DNA of 64,000 nt from Candidula unifasciata (taxonomy: Eukaryota; Mollusca; Gastropoda; Stylommatophora; Geomitridae). Shown here piece after piece: positions 12,760-23,899 of this stretch. Numbering within the stretch: position 1 is the first letter of the stretch; each line of letters starts with the position of its first letter. The stretch covers positions 1 through 64,000 of the forward strand of contig CAJHNH020000210.1 in NCBI GenBank assembly GCA_905116865.2. The letters are read 5' to 3'. The notes under the pieces are model-generated. The model was not told the origin of the DNA and ran no database searches. It was given only the letters and a program-made list of their open reading frames with translations. The translations under genes were made by a program, and so were the position numbers.

Positions 12760-13600
12760 TGCGTGCTTTCTAAGTGATTCCATGAGCATGCTTAAGAAGA
12801 TACAGACAGGATGGATTCAACGAAAATGGTTGGAGTCGCTAAGGAAATCTGACTGACTGACTTTCTACCCCACCAGGACATCACACAAGCGATAAAAACC
12901 CGATGACACAAAGTGCCACTATGCGGATGAGGATCGCCGTGGAGAGGTCCCAGAAACCGCGTTCAGATATTTGGCCATGTGTATGGCCTGCCTATATTGC
13001 GGCCCCTGACAAAAGCCAGAGTAGGGCTTCGAATGACAAAAAAATTCGTCCTAAAAAGGACAAAATAAAAAGGTGTCTACAACACGTGCTGTTCCAAAGC
13101 GGTCATCCATCTAAGTACTAACCGCTTGGGATCAGCACGTGTTGTAGACACCTTTTTATTTTGTCCTTTTTAGGACGAAATTTTTTGTCATTTGAAGCCC
13201 TACTCTGGCTTTTGTCAGGGGCCGCAATATAGGCAGGCAATCTCGCCTAGTTTCCTTTTTGTGCCAGGAAAGTCTGAGGTAAGAGGAAATGAACGAGCGG
13301 ATTGGCTGGCTGGCAGGGACAGGAAATGCAACCCACCGGGCTGACGTACTTAGTGCTTGCTCTCAAGTGGGCAGAACGAACGATGATTCAGGAGACGACG
13401 TTGAATCGACAACACTCAAAAGACTACAAAACTTCAGGTCAAAAGAGGTGTCGGCAAACTTGAACACTATACAGTTGCCAAATAAAAATAGTGAGCCAAC
13501 ATATAGGCCAGCTGGCACTATCATTCGCCAAATGCTGAGATATATGCTGAAGATGGGATCCGAGTGTTAATGGACTTCTACGATGTCCAGTAAGGATAAT
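12760..13600 (+). pseudogene. RNase H remnant split by a 388-bp insertion (family H)
   Basis: The left part ends in 'SMLKKIQTGWIQRKWLESL'. The right part resumes with FLFVPGKSEVRGNERADWLAG-type residues (about 13245-13320), the diagnostic PGxxxxRGNERADxLAG motif of retrotransposon RNase H. The two parts are interrupted by the 5S-SINE foldback at 12851-13238, which is flanked by an AATCT duplication (12846-12850 and 13239-13243). The downstream C-terminal region has stops. Before the insertion this was already only a retroelement fragment. Confidence 0.7.
12851..13238 (-). mobile_element. 5S rRNA-derived SINE with snap-back inverted duplication
   Basis: The minus-strand order from about 13125 down to 12851 is as follows. 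First a 5S rRNA 3'-half-like head (13072-13125, with ggttagtacttagatgg, then gaccgc, then tgttgtagacacc), then the SINE body, then an (AGTC)n tail at 12851. Positions 13121-13238 repeat 12986-13103 as a 118-bp inverted copy with about four mismatches. They are separated by a 17-bp loop (13104-13120). AATCT flanks the whole unit. The 5S match covers the internal control box C region from memory of eukaryotic 5S sequences. Confidence 0.8.
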
Positions 13601-13995
13601 CTTAGGTTTAAATAACTAACCTAATACACGTGAAGGCAGGAAAAAGGGTCATTTACTTTTCTTTAGTGTGCTATTTATAGATCACAAAGACCTAAAAGTT
13701 GTTCTCTCCACACCATTTAATCTTAATACAAGGTCCGACAATTAGGTAAGGAGACTGATAATATTATGGCTAAGACACAAATGGCATTGATGATTCACAG
13801 CATGGAATCCAAAGAGGCAACCTTCATCTATGACCAGGCGACTTTCTATCGCCGCCCGATAAGCAGACAACAAACAAGCCGCGATTGTGATAACCTAGTC
13901 AGATGTGTATTGTTACGTAATCAGCATGGAGCAAAAAAGCTAAAACTCAATTATGTTTAAAACTCAGTCTTCTACTTCTTCTTTGGTCTTCTTTT

Positions 13996-14385
13996 TCTTT
14001 CTTTCTTCTTCTTCTTCTTCTTCTTCTTCTTCTTCTTCTTCTTCTTCTTCTTCTTCTTCTTCTTCTTCTTCTTCTTCTTCTTCTTCTTCTTCTTCTTCTT
14101 CTTCTTCTTCTTCTTCTTCTTCTTCTTCTTCTTCTTCTTCTTCTTCTTCTTCTTCTTCTTCTTCTTCTTCTTCTTCTTCTTCTTCTTCTTCTTCTTCTTT
14201 CTTCTTCTTCTTCTTCTTCTTCTTCTTCTTCTTCTTCTTCTTCTTCTTCTTCTTCTCTTCTTCTTCTTCTTCTTCTTCTTCTTCTTCTTCTTCTTCTTCT
14301 TCTTCTTCTTCTTCTTCTTCTTCTTTTTCTTCTTCTTCTTCTTCTTCTTCTTCTTCTTCTTCTTCTTCTTCTTCTTCTTCTTCTC
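13996..14385 (+). repeat. (TTC)n array
   Basis: About 390 bp of nearly pure TTC with a few one-base slips. It produces long fictitious Ser/Phe/Leu or Lys/Glu/Arg frames on both strands. I could not tie this particular array to a retroelement 3' end. Confidence 0.95.
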
Positions 14386-14410
14386 TCGTCCCTCCGTCCG
14401 CCCGCCCATC

Positions 14411-14575
<165 letters not shown>

Positions 14576-14744
14576 TCTTCTTCTTCTTCCTATTTTTCTT
14601 CTTCTTCTTGATTCCAAGATAGATAGTATGCAGTCACTTTCACAGACTAGGCATGCAAGGTAATAAGTGACTTTGTGAAAATAGTGCATCAAAATAACGA
14701 GACGTCATGTAAAAACGTCGATATTGTTTCTCCTGTAACAACTA

Positions 14745-14900
14745 GAAACGAGGCGCCGCATTAGCACACTGGGCTATGACTTGCTTGTCTGTCTAAGCTT
14801 CTTGGGTTCCAGTCCCCATCAAGACGACTTTTATCAAATTTCTTTGGCTCGTACGATTATTTAGCCAAAACGGTTACGTAGGAAGTAAAAGCGACTTGTG
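14745..14900 (+). repeat. Possible tRNA-headed SINE fragment
   Basis: Contains cgccgcattagcacactgg and cttgggttccagtccccatc, which resemble spaced pol III A and B boxes, then a T-rich segment (ttatcaaatttctttggctc) like SINE bodies in this window. Only one copy was seen, so the call is tentative. Confidence 0.35.
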
Positions 14901-15282
14901 GATTTTGAACAATTCACAATTGAGCTCCGCTTGGACTATAAACACTATGTGGGTTCCAGTACCAAATAAATATTCTTTCAATAACATGGAAAAAGAAAAT
15001 GTTTCTTTTTGCGTAAAGCCACCACTGACTCGTCAAACAGATAGTACAGTCACTTCTTGGCCTCACATCTAAGGGAACAGATGTAGCCCTGAAGAAAGGT
15101 TGCTTAGTTGAGTGGCACAGGAATCGACAATCAGTCACACTGAGACCCTCAGCTTGAATAATGAGTCCTGATAACGACTCTGTCTGTAACGCATCGATAG
15201 TCCAACAGGGTCTCTGGGCATTACTTCAGGAATCAGTTGGAGGTTGCCTGTCTGTTTTGTACTTTGCTCACTTCCTCTCTTA

Positions 15283-15284
15283 CC

Positions 15285-15350
<66 letters not shown>
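15283..15350. repeat. (CT)n microsatellite, apparent SINE tail
   Basis: A pure CT run directly followed by tgttgtaccccaccaggaca, the 3' end of a minus-strand 5S-type SINE. It is therefore the expanded (AG)n tail of that SINE. Confidence 0.9.
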
Positions 15351-15354
<4 letters not shown>

Positions 15355-15520
15355 GTACCCCACCAGGACATCACACAAGCGATAAACACCCGGTGACACA
15401 GAGTGCTGCCATGCGGATGAGGATCACCCAAGGTTACCTGTTCATATTTATGGCCTGGCTATATTCAGGGTCCCTGGCAAAAGGCAGGGTGGGGCTTCAA
15501 ATTAGGAAAAATTGCTTCCA
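15351..15520 (-). repeat. 5S-type SINE copy
   Basis: Plus-strand blocks 'taccccaccaggacatcaca', 'gataaacacccggtgacaca', 'gatgaggatcaccc' and 'ggcaaaaggcagggtggggc' match the reverse complement of the element at 34703-34931. The 5S head is missing (5' truncated). A middle segment after gatcaccc is deleted relative to the other copies. Confidence 0.75.
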
Positions 15521-15589
15521 ACACAGGGACGACCGAGATACTGACGATATTTTTTAACCACTTCAGCTGTCGAGGGATACATAAGGTTC

Positions 15590-15725
15590 TGTGTCATGCA
15601 CTCTGAATAGTGAGATCAGAAGCCCGGGTGCATTGTTGCAGTCGTAAAAAATCCCATAGCAGTTGGAATTTGAAAAGAGAAGCCTAACGGCGCTGCCCGG
15701 GAAAAATTTGAATTTAAAAATCGAC
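15590..15725 (+). repeat. SINE family D, 5'-truncated
   Basis: Shares gtgagatcagaagcccgggtg, cgtaaaaaatccca, a tggaatttgaaaagagaagcc block and aacggcgctgcccggg with the body of the copy at 11433-11665. There is no tRNA head. Confidence 0.6.
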
Positions 15726-15734
15726 CTAAACTAT

Positions 15735-15890
15735 TTCAGGATCTTCGCCGGTGCTACAAATCCTGTGCATTGTGCTGAGCTTCTTCGGACTCAGACTTGA
15801 CTTAGAAAAAGAACGGAGCACTTATGGGTTACTACCCGTGTGCCAGAATGTTGATTTGTTGTTCATACCTCATACCTCAACCCCATACTC
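15735..15890 (+). repeat. Dispersed SINE-like repeat (family F)
   Basis: Reads gccggtgctacaaatcct, gtgctgagcttcttcggact and 'ggagcacttatgggttacta', closely following the copy at 6860-7010. Confidence 0.5.
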
Positions 15891-16416
15891 TTAGGACTTT
15901 TATCCCCTAAAGTCTTAAGGTGCTTTGATTTTTCATTACTATCCAAACTACGCTTAGATCTAAATACAGTAGAACGTTTATATTTAACAGTCCGCGGCGT
16001 ATTTGTTCGTGAACACCATTTATAACACCATTAGTGCTTTCATTTAGAAATAATGTTTTTTTTTTTTTTAATACTGTCAACCAAAAACTGTTTTCTGAAA
16101 TTACAAGTAAAAATTGAATCTCCCGCATCCCAGAACAAATCGTGTAAAACTGCGGTAAATTACTGTAAAACCGATTTTAGTTTCTCCGGAGACGATAGTT
16201 GAATTGGGCATCGATCAAGGCGGAGGATGAGATTTTTTTGACTAGACAAAATATATTTGATGGGAATAAACCCGTGTACGTACACTTTCATTTACTGTAG
16301 TCTCCCCCTTCCCTTTTTACCCCCCCCCCCCACCCCACCACTTTTTTTCAGGTTTTAAATAGGTTACGAATTGCAGATAATACTGATAATACACGGAAGG
16401 TTCAGTTTCTGCATCT

Positions 16417-16708
16417 TTTTCTTCTTCTTCTTCTTCTTCTTCTTCTTCTTCTTCTTCTTCTTCTTCTTCTTCTTCTTCTTCTTCTTCTTCTTCTTCTTCT
16501 TCTTCTTTTTCTTTTGCTTCTTTTCCTTCTTCTTCTTGTTCTTGTTCTTGTTCTTGTTGTTGTTCTTGTTCTTGTTCTTCTTCTTCTTCTTCTTCTTCTT
16601 CTTCCTCCTTCTTCTTCTTCTTCTTCTTCCTCCTCCTCTTCTTCCTCCTCCTCTTCTTCTTCTTCTTCTTCTTCTTCTTCTTCTTCTTCTTCTTCTTCTT
16701 CTTCTTCT

Positions 16709-16755
<47 letters not shown>

Positions 16756-16928
16756 TTCTTCTTCTTCTTCTTCTTCTTCTTCTTCTTCTTCTTCTTCTTC
16801 TTCTTCTTCTTTTTCTTCTCTTTCTTCTTCTTCTTCTTCTTCTTCTTCTTGTTTTTGTTCTTGTTCTTGTTCTTGTTCTTCTTCTTTTTCTTCTTCTTCT
16901 TCTTCTTCTTTTTCTTCTTCTTCTTCTC
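16417..16928 (+). repeat. (TTC)n array as retroelement tail
   Basis: About 510 bp of TTC with TTG, TCC and TTTTTC variants in local clusters. The right edge (ttcttctccacgttccccat) passes directly into a minus-strand family G retroelement 3' segment. The array is therefore positioned as that element's (GAA)n tail. All long frames here are artefacts. Confidence 0.9.
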
Positions 16929-17075
16929 CACGTTCCCCATGTGCAAATTCGGGCAGAAAAATTCTGGTTGTTAGTCCACTTCTGGACATTGCTCTTGATC
17001 CAGAACTTGAGTTTTGTGTGCACATCTGTTTTGTAGATTTGATTTATTTGTATGCAGACTATTGGTTTCACTTTG
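16929..17075 (-). repeat. Family G retroelement 3' segment with (GAA)n tail
   Basis: The minus strand reads gtctgcatacaaataaatc, gatgtgcacacaaaactcaa, 'gtccagaagtggactaacaa' and gcccgaatttgcacatgggg, then gaacgtggagaagaagaag into the long GAA array. The 41455-41595 copy has the same order and ends gaacgcgaataagaagaac. Confidence 0.65.
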
Positions 17076-17135
17076 AATAATACACCTTTATTTAGTCGAC
17101 ACGGGAATCACGTATTATAACAATGCTACATGAGA

Positions 17136-17600
17136 GTATTTGTAACTCTCTGACCTCTCCGCACACTAACACCTCTTTCTTCTACTCTTTAGCTCCTCCG
17201 CACACTAACACCTCTTTCTTCTACTCTTTAGCTCCTCCGCACACTAACACCTCTTTCTTCTACTCTTTAGCTCCTCCGCACACTAACACCTCTTTCTTCT
17301 ACCCTTTAGCTCCTCCGCACGCTAACACCTCTTTTTTTTCTACCCTTTAGCTCCTCCGCACACTAACATCTCTTTCTCCATCCCTTTAACCCCTCCGCAC
17401 ACCAACACCCCTTTCTCCAGCCCTTTATCGGCACACTAACGCTGCTTTCTTCTATCCTTTAGCTCCTCCGCACGCTAACGTCTCTTTCTCCTACCCTTTA
17501 GCTCCTCTGAACACTATCACCTCTTTCTTCAACCATTTAACTCCTTCGACACTAACATCTCTTTTTCCAACCCTTTAACGTCTCCGTACATTACCACCTC
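17136..17600 (+). repeat. 38-bp minisatellite
   Basis: About 12 copies of a 38-bp unit: 'ctccgcacactaacacctct' followed by ttcttctactctttagct. The first five copies are nearly identical and later ones progressively diverge, the usual decay pattern from an active end. Confidence 0.9.
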
Positions 17601-17719
17601 TTTCTCTAAAAATAAAGTATAAGACACGAACATTAAAACATATAATAATATAACAATTACATCATAGTGAGTGGTAACATTATTACTCTTCGACATAACA
17701 ATTATAATTATCACCACAG

Positions 17720-17880
17720 AAACCCAGGTAAACCCAGCCTTAAATGAGTAAAGATGCAGTCCTGGGAGGCAAAGGCGACCGACGTGATGTTGACCATATC
17801 ACCCATCAAGTGCTGATTGTTCTAAAAAATAAAGGTCTAGCCCTATTTGCCCAATGTGCCTGAAAGCGTGGAGAAGTGTC
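17720..17880 (+). repeat. SINE body fragment (shared B/C body)
   Basis: Shows ctgggaggcaaaggcgacc, tgatgttgaccatatcaccc, aaataaaggtctagccctat and cctgaaagcgtggag, the common SINE body. It ends about where an R1 retroelement remnant begins. Confidence 0.6.
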
Positions 17881-17884
17881 CTTT

Positions 17885-18125
17885 ACCTTCTACTACAGAG
17901 AAAACCATGAGATCTGAACGGACTAATCAAAAGGTATTGGACCACAGCATTATTAGAGTAGAACTTATGCGAAAGAGATTAGAGAAACTCAACAACAATG
18001 TGTGTCTATGGTCGAGACTGCTGGAAAAGCAAGAAGCAAGACCTTATATCTGCCCTTACACTGGAAGTGGTAACGGAGGAAGTGGAAAACAAAGAGGAAG
18101 AAGAAAAAGACAAATTTCCAGGTGA
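17885..18125 (+). pseudogene. RTE-like retrotransposon C-terminal fragment (family R1)
   Basis: Contains ggtcgagactgctggaaaag, gcaagaccttatatctgccc and a final gtggaaaacaaagaggaagaag. These correspond to the EAARKAGSRTLYLPRHQKR region and GAA-rich end of the copy at 4675-5040. It is too short and diverged to read as protein with confidence. Confidence 0.5.
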
Positions 18126-18249
18126 ATACCTGGTGGCCCGAATGTTTTGAGTTTAATTCTGCATCCAGACATTTCAACATCAACAACATGTCGCGCGCCC
18201 ACGTGGGTAAATACACTGATATAGTGAGGGTGTGGGTTTGAACCTTAAC

Positions 18250-20255
18250 AATGCCCACCCACGTGAGAAACTGGACTAATATCTAAGCTATGTTGATCCT
18301 AGACAGTCCTGGATAGCCAAGAAATGAAAGTTGCTGTACTTGTATCCACAGGAGTAGGAGAAGGGATAGATAGAGATCAAGATGAACCCACTGAGATAAT
18401 ATCAGGATACTCAGTTAACCCCTGCGACTGTTCTCCTCTCCTGGCATTACTTAAAAGCCCCCATCAAGTGATTTAAATATTTGTTAGCTGAAGTAAACTA
18501 ATATGCACAAAGACACTTGAACCTAAGTACACAATTTACTCTAACTATTTTGTAACAACATCAAACATGATTTATTTGAATAAATCGAAATTAAAATGAA
18601 CTTGTTTAGGCTAGTAGAGTTGAGGTGATGTTGATAATGAAATTATATATTGGAAAGTAACAACCTTTGGACAGTTCTCGGCTTGAGACCCTGCCTATTC
18701 TTTTCCAGTTTGTCGTCCTCACTGCTTTCAAGCAGGTCGTTACACTCAGACTGTCGGCAAAGAATAGATGCCTACTAGTCCCTGCCCAATGTGGGAACTG
18801 TGATAAAGAAACAAGCGCATATCTGTAGTATCTGCTTTAGGTGTACACTAAGCATGTATATTATAATAATATTAAACATGTTTATTTAAATAAAACATTT
18901 AATCTCTCCCTCATTTTCACATTCACTCCTGTCCAATTTGGAAGGGCTTATGTCTCACATTCCAACCGTTACATCTTCTGCCTTCCTCTACACAAGTCCT
19001 GTAATGATAGTCAAGTCTTCTACGTCAGATGCCATCTCTTGTACAGACTCAAAATGACAATCAGTCAGACAGAACAAGTTCTGGAATCCATGCTTGGAAC
19101 AATGGTCGCGCCCAGAAAGCTAACAATATTTCTGAGGCGAATCAAATAAGAAATCTCAAGGATTTACTCTCCGGGATTAATCTCCGCATTAGCCTCCCGG
19201 AAGTTAAACACATTTCAGTGTGTTAGCTGTATGTAATACAGATTCACATTAACCACACGTGACAAGATTGCCAAAGTTATCTTCACGCTTGTGATTTCAA
19301 AACCATGATAGTTCATTAAATTTCAATGGTAACATCAACATTTAGGTTTTACAACATTGAAACACATGTGCGCGAAAAAACATTCATGACACTATCAAGA
19401 GGATATAAAGCAATGTGACAGTGCCCTAAGAGAATGAAGAAATGTCCGCCTAGGAGTACTACAAAGTAATGAAGACACACACTTGAGTAAAAGGACAGTT
19501 AGATCTCTATCATAAATAAAATAAAGGTTTTGAAACTAATTTCGTTCTTACCTGGGAAATGAAACCACAATGCCAAAAGTTCTGTCTCAAGCTTAGGTTA
19601 AGCCCAACAGATGGCATGTGCTGGACAGGGTCTCATTTACCAGACCTAGAGTTCACCCCTTTATAACTTTTATTAAGCTCCTCCTACATTACTCCTAAAA
19701 TCATTCTCATTCAAGGATGTCACAGCTCCTCCCCTGTGGGTGTATATTCACTGTCACTCAGTGCTGTACAATACTTGTTTGAATTCCCACGGTCACATTC
19801 TACAGGTTCAATTAAGCTGGTCAAAGCTAATAGGCCAAGTCACACCTCCAGTCTACTTCACCTGTCAAGTTGTTTGCTAACCACTCCACTCGACCATGTC
19901 AATTTAACTGCCAGCACTTTCGGCTCACCATGTCAATAGTGACCGTCTGACTTGCCTTCAAGTTAGGTAACCTCAAGGGGAATTAAACACAATTAGCCGG
20001 AGTTATCCGCTCCTAATGGTCTGGCTAGGAGATAAATATCTGACACCAACAAATGGTGTGCAAATCTGCAGACAGTAAGTCTAAGCTTGTCAGCCTCCCT
20101 GGCGTCACAAAGAGTACCTTAACACTTAACGTTTGGGAAAAGTTTTTCGTGTTTGATATTACCAACAGTCCAGGAAAATTAAATGTTTGTTCAGGTCGCC
20201 TTACTGAGATTAAGGATGTATCCAAATCCCTATTTTTCTGTATACTTTTAAAATA

Positions 20256-20290
<35 letters not shown>

Positions 20291-20384
20291 GGTTGAGGAA
20301 AGACATTTTGAAGTCACCGAGCGTATCGTCACACAACAACAACAACAAAAATTAATTTACCTTGTCCTGCAGTCGACTCGGAAA
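18250..20384. other. No gene seen; poly-A run
   Basis: Apparently single-copy AT-rich sequence with short frames only. A run of about 32 A residues lies near 20258-20288. I found no exon, RNA gene or repeat shared with the rest of the window. Confidence 0.4.
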
Positions 20385-20692
20385 AAAAGACGTTTTATGG
20401 GAAGTAAAGACGGCCAGCTGCATGTCAACCTGTCGATTACCTATTGGTCTTAAAAGACGAGTCTAGCATTATATTTCTTTAATAGGCTGGAAAACGACAA
20501 AGACTACTGTTCAGCAGCTTGAAGATCTTGATTCAGTCTGGTTAAAAAATGACCAAGAGGCTACCTGACTTTCATTTGTTTTGCTTATTTGAAAGAGCCT
20601 TTACATGGTCAGAGATATGCAGATGGCAATGAGGTGATGTCAGTGGTGCAGACCTGGTTACTGGCCACACCCGAAAGTTTTTCACCTGGTGG

Positions 20693-20975
20693 GTATCCAC
20701 AGTGTGACGTCCGTGGCTAAGGCATTGCAAGTCCGACCTGTAATTCCAACGTACCGCGATCGAAACCCACTGCTGGCGGCGTGAACTTTTTATCATGGAA
20801 TGGGGCGTCGCATGTCGACCCAGTCTAAAATGGGTACCAGGATGTATGCTCTGGGGAAGTAAAGACGGATGGTGTAATGCTGACCACATTACCCACCTGG
20901 TGCTGATTGGTCCATAAAATATGGGTGTTCTTCTCATATGCCCGATGCACCTAAGGCGTGAAAAGGGATTTTTAC
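20693..20975 (+). repeat. tRNA-headed SINE (family B)
   Basis: The head is gtccgtggctaaggcattgc plus accgcgatcgaaacccactg, resembling A and B boxes. The body has ctggggaagtaaagacgga, 'gtaatgctgaccacattacc', 'ataaaatatgggtgttcttc' and cctaaggcgtgaaaaggga, and ends near tttacttacttac. Nearly full-length copies lie at 45655-45935 (plus) and 22640-22905 (minus). A body-only relative is at 20385-20490. Confidence 0.75.
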
Positions 20976-21820
20976 TTACTTACTTTGGGTATCCACAGTT
21001 TTGTGGATCGGTGGAGCACATGCGTTGCAAGGTAAGGTGACTGTCGAGAAATATGACAAAGATCAATTTTGTTTCGGTGGAATGTAAAACCCAAAAAAAG
21101 TATCAATAATGCAATTGCCTCTACTGAATGATTTCCCCTCGAATTACCTCCTCTACGTTCTAGTCCGCAGGAACATACATACATCACAACAAGCAATGAT
21201 ATCTCTGATTACACTATGATAAGATTTCTTGTTTAAGACTGACAGGAAAACATATAAGATTACTCACAGCAATCCTATCTTGGTTTCCTTATTTCCGTTT
21301 ATGGCCTAATCCTATGTTCGGCTTAGGTTCACCGCCGTGCGAGTCTGGAGTCAATTACAGGAGACTATATAAGTAAATCCGGTTGTCAATATGACAATCC
21401 TAGCTACCATACCAGTTCAGGTCCCAATGACTGTTTGATTACAGTCGTTAGTTGGTATCGCATTACTAGTCAGGACTTCGGTCTTTTGCTTATAATGTAG
21501 ACCTTTTCTGCTTTCATTATAGGATGCGATATCGGCACATAAATAATTGATGCTTAACGATTCGAAGTCGACTGGATTGTCCTCACTCTTGCGAGTTTTA
21601 ACTCTCACTGATTTTGTGTCTTCCCACAGACTGCAACCCACCGTTTGAGAGTGTTGCACAAAGCACGAATTCCGTAGCTTCAGGGTCGATCCCTCTTGGC
21701 TTCGGTAAGACTTGCACTCGTAAACCAAACGACACCGTCCGTAAATTGTCCCTGCGATCTTCAGGGAGCGAGACCAACGGCTTAACCTTAAAGCGATGAA
21801 GACGACCTCTCCCTCTTCTA

Positions 21821-21821
<1 letters not shown>

Positions 21822-21864
<43 letters not shown>

Positions 21865-21895
21865 ACTCTCCCTGCCTCTCTTTCTCTCTCTCTCA
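21822..21895. repeat. (CT)n microsatellite
   Basis: Interrupted CT run. Flanks show no recognisable SINE end. Confidence 0.9.
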
Positions 21896-22130
21896 TCCTA
21901 TTCGAAATGAGATACTAAAGTGAACTCTGTTTAATACTGCGCTGTGGGCTTCTGTATTTGTGGGATTGTAAATGTAGGATTACAGTCCCACAATACCAGG
22001 ATTCAAAGTAAACAACAGCGACAATGGCAGCAGCCGTTCTGTTTTTAACATCAAACCTGTATAAGCGTCGTACCGTTGAGACAGTAATCGCAGATTGCAC
22101 AATATAAAATCTCCCAGTAAATTTAAAATA

Positions 22131-22132
<2 letters not shown>

Positions 22133-22163
<31 letters not shown>
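22133..22163. repeat. (AC)n microsatellite
   Basis: Short pure AC run. Confidence 0.9.
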
Positions 22164-22165
<2 letters not shown>

Positions 22166-22199
22166 AGAATTCCTTTGTATCCTTCTATTTTGTTTCGTT

Positions 22200-22330
22200 C
22201 AATGGCTGTAAGCTACGGCGGAAATTCTGGTTGTTTGTCCAATTCTGGATTTTAGTCGTTTTCCAGAACCTGGGTGTTGCGGTCACATACCTTTTACGGA
22301 TCTGGCTTATTTGCGTGCACATTTTTGACC
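22200..22330 (-). repeat. Family G retroelement 3' segment
   Basis: The plus strand reads ggaaattctggttgtttgtcc, 'ccagaacctgggtgttgcgg' and acggatctggcttatttgcgtg, the reverse complement of the blocks at 16929-17075 and 41455-41595. It has no GAA tail. Confidence 0.55.
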
Positions 22331-22639
22331 GTTTTTATCAGGCAGATGCGCTCTGAGTTCTAAAGAACCACCAATTTATCGCCTCTTGCGACATGCTTGT
22401 TAGTAAGGTAGTGGGCAATGCTGCCCAGATGTTGTGTAACTGAGAGGAGGAACGATCAAGGGTTGTGATTTCCATGCCTCTGTGTAACTCAACTTCACAC
22501 CTTTTTTTTTTTTTTCGGGAAAGACGGAAATGGGCCAACAACAACAATATAAGCATCCTTCAAGACACACGTTGTTCCTTCAACCTATCTGTTCCACTTA
22601 CATTTCTTTCTTTCACAAAGTAAGATAGAAAATAAAGAT

Positions 22640-22905
22640 CCCTTTTCCCGCCTTGCGTAATGGGTATGTGAGAAGAGCACCCATATTTTTACAGACTATC
22701 GGCACTAGGTGGGTAATGTGGTCAGCACTACGTCGACCGTCTTTACTTCCCCAGGACAGCCATCCTAGTACTTATTTTTTGCTGGGTCGACCGGCGACGC
22801 GCCATACCATGATAAAAATCTACGCAGCCAGCAGTGGGTTTCGATCGCGGTACGTTGGAATTACGAGTCTGATTCGCAACGCCTAAGCCACGGACGCCGC
22901 ATTTC
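22640..22905 (-). repeat. tRNA-headed SINE (family B)
   Basis: Reverse-complement copy of the SINEs at 20.7 and 45.7 kb. The plus strand shows 'gtaatgtggtcagcactacg', gtctttacttccccaggaca, 'gtgggtttcgatcgcggtac' and cgcctaagccacggacgcc. It spans head and body, so it is near full length. Confidence 0.75.
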
Positions 22906-23139
22906 TTCCACTACCCACTTATATTTATTATTTCGTGCTATTGACGCTTATGCAACTGTTCCTGTCATATCATTTTTGGCACTGCTCAATTTTATCAACA
23001 ACATAATCCCTGACGTAACTCCTTATATCTTTATGTATGCGTCTGGGGATGATACATTGCACAGAATGTTCCACACTTGCACGGGCGTGGTTTAGATTCA
23101 TTTGTCTTTTTCGTCTGATTCCAGATGAAAGCATGAACA

Positions 23140-23729
23140 GCTGCAAGGTTTATTTTTGTAGACGAGTAAAGAAGTAACTGCTGGTTTTATTTTTGTAGAC
23201 GAGTAAAGATTAGCTGTTAGTTTAATTTTGTAAACGTATAAAGATTAGCCTCTAGTTTTATTTTTAAAAATTTGTAAAGATGAGCTGTTAGTTTTATTTT
23301 TTGTAGATGTATCAAGATTAGCTGTTAGTTTTATTTTTGTAAATGTGTAAAGACTAGCTGTCAGTTTTATTTTTGTAAATGTGTAAAGATTAGCTGCTAG
23401 TTTTTATTTTTGTAAATGTGTAAAGATGAGCTGTCAGTTTTATTTTTGTAAATGTGTAAAGATTAGCTGGTAGTTTTTATTTTTGTAAATGTGTAAAGAT
23501 TAGCTGGTAGTTTTTATTTTTGTAAATGTGTCAAGATGAGCTGGAAGGTTATTTTTGTAAATGTGTAAAGATTAGCTGGTAGTTTTTATTTTTGTAAATG
23601 TGTAAAGATTAGCTGGTAGCTTTCTTTTTGTAAATGTGTAAAGATTAGCTGGTAGTTTTTATTTTTGTAAATGTGTAAAGATGAGCTGGAAGGGTAATTT
23701 TTATAGATGTGTAAAGATTAGCTAGTAGT

Positions 23730-23730
<1 letters not shown>
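23140..23730 (+). repeat. 37-bp minisatellite
   Basis: About 15 copies of a 37-bp unit: 'tttttatttttgtaaatgtg' plus taaagattagctggtag. Left copies are more diverged. A further unit remnant (gtagatatgtaaagatgagctg) appears after the GT tract at about 23847, so that tract expanded inside the array. Confidence 0.9.
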
Positions 23731-23731
<1 letters not shown>

Positions 23732-23793
<62 letters not shown>

Positions 23794-23799
23794 TGCGTG

Positions 23800-23830
<31 letters not shown>

Positions 23831-23847
23831 GGTGGGGGGGGGGGGGT
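23732..23847. repeat. (GT)n/(GC GT)n/poly-G compound tract
   Basis: GT run, then GTGC repeats, GT again, GGGT repeats and a terminal G run. It is embedded in the 37-bp minisatellite. Confidence 0.9.
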
Positions 23848-23899
23848 AGATATGTAAAGATGAGCTGTTCTCGAGAACTAAGATTAGATTTAACGTATT

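Noticed and set aside
13072..13125. Candidate 5S rRNA gene
   Set aside because: Only the 3' half of 5S is recognisable, it is diverged, and it is fused to a SINE body.
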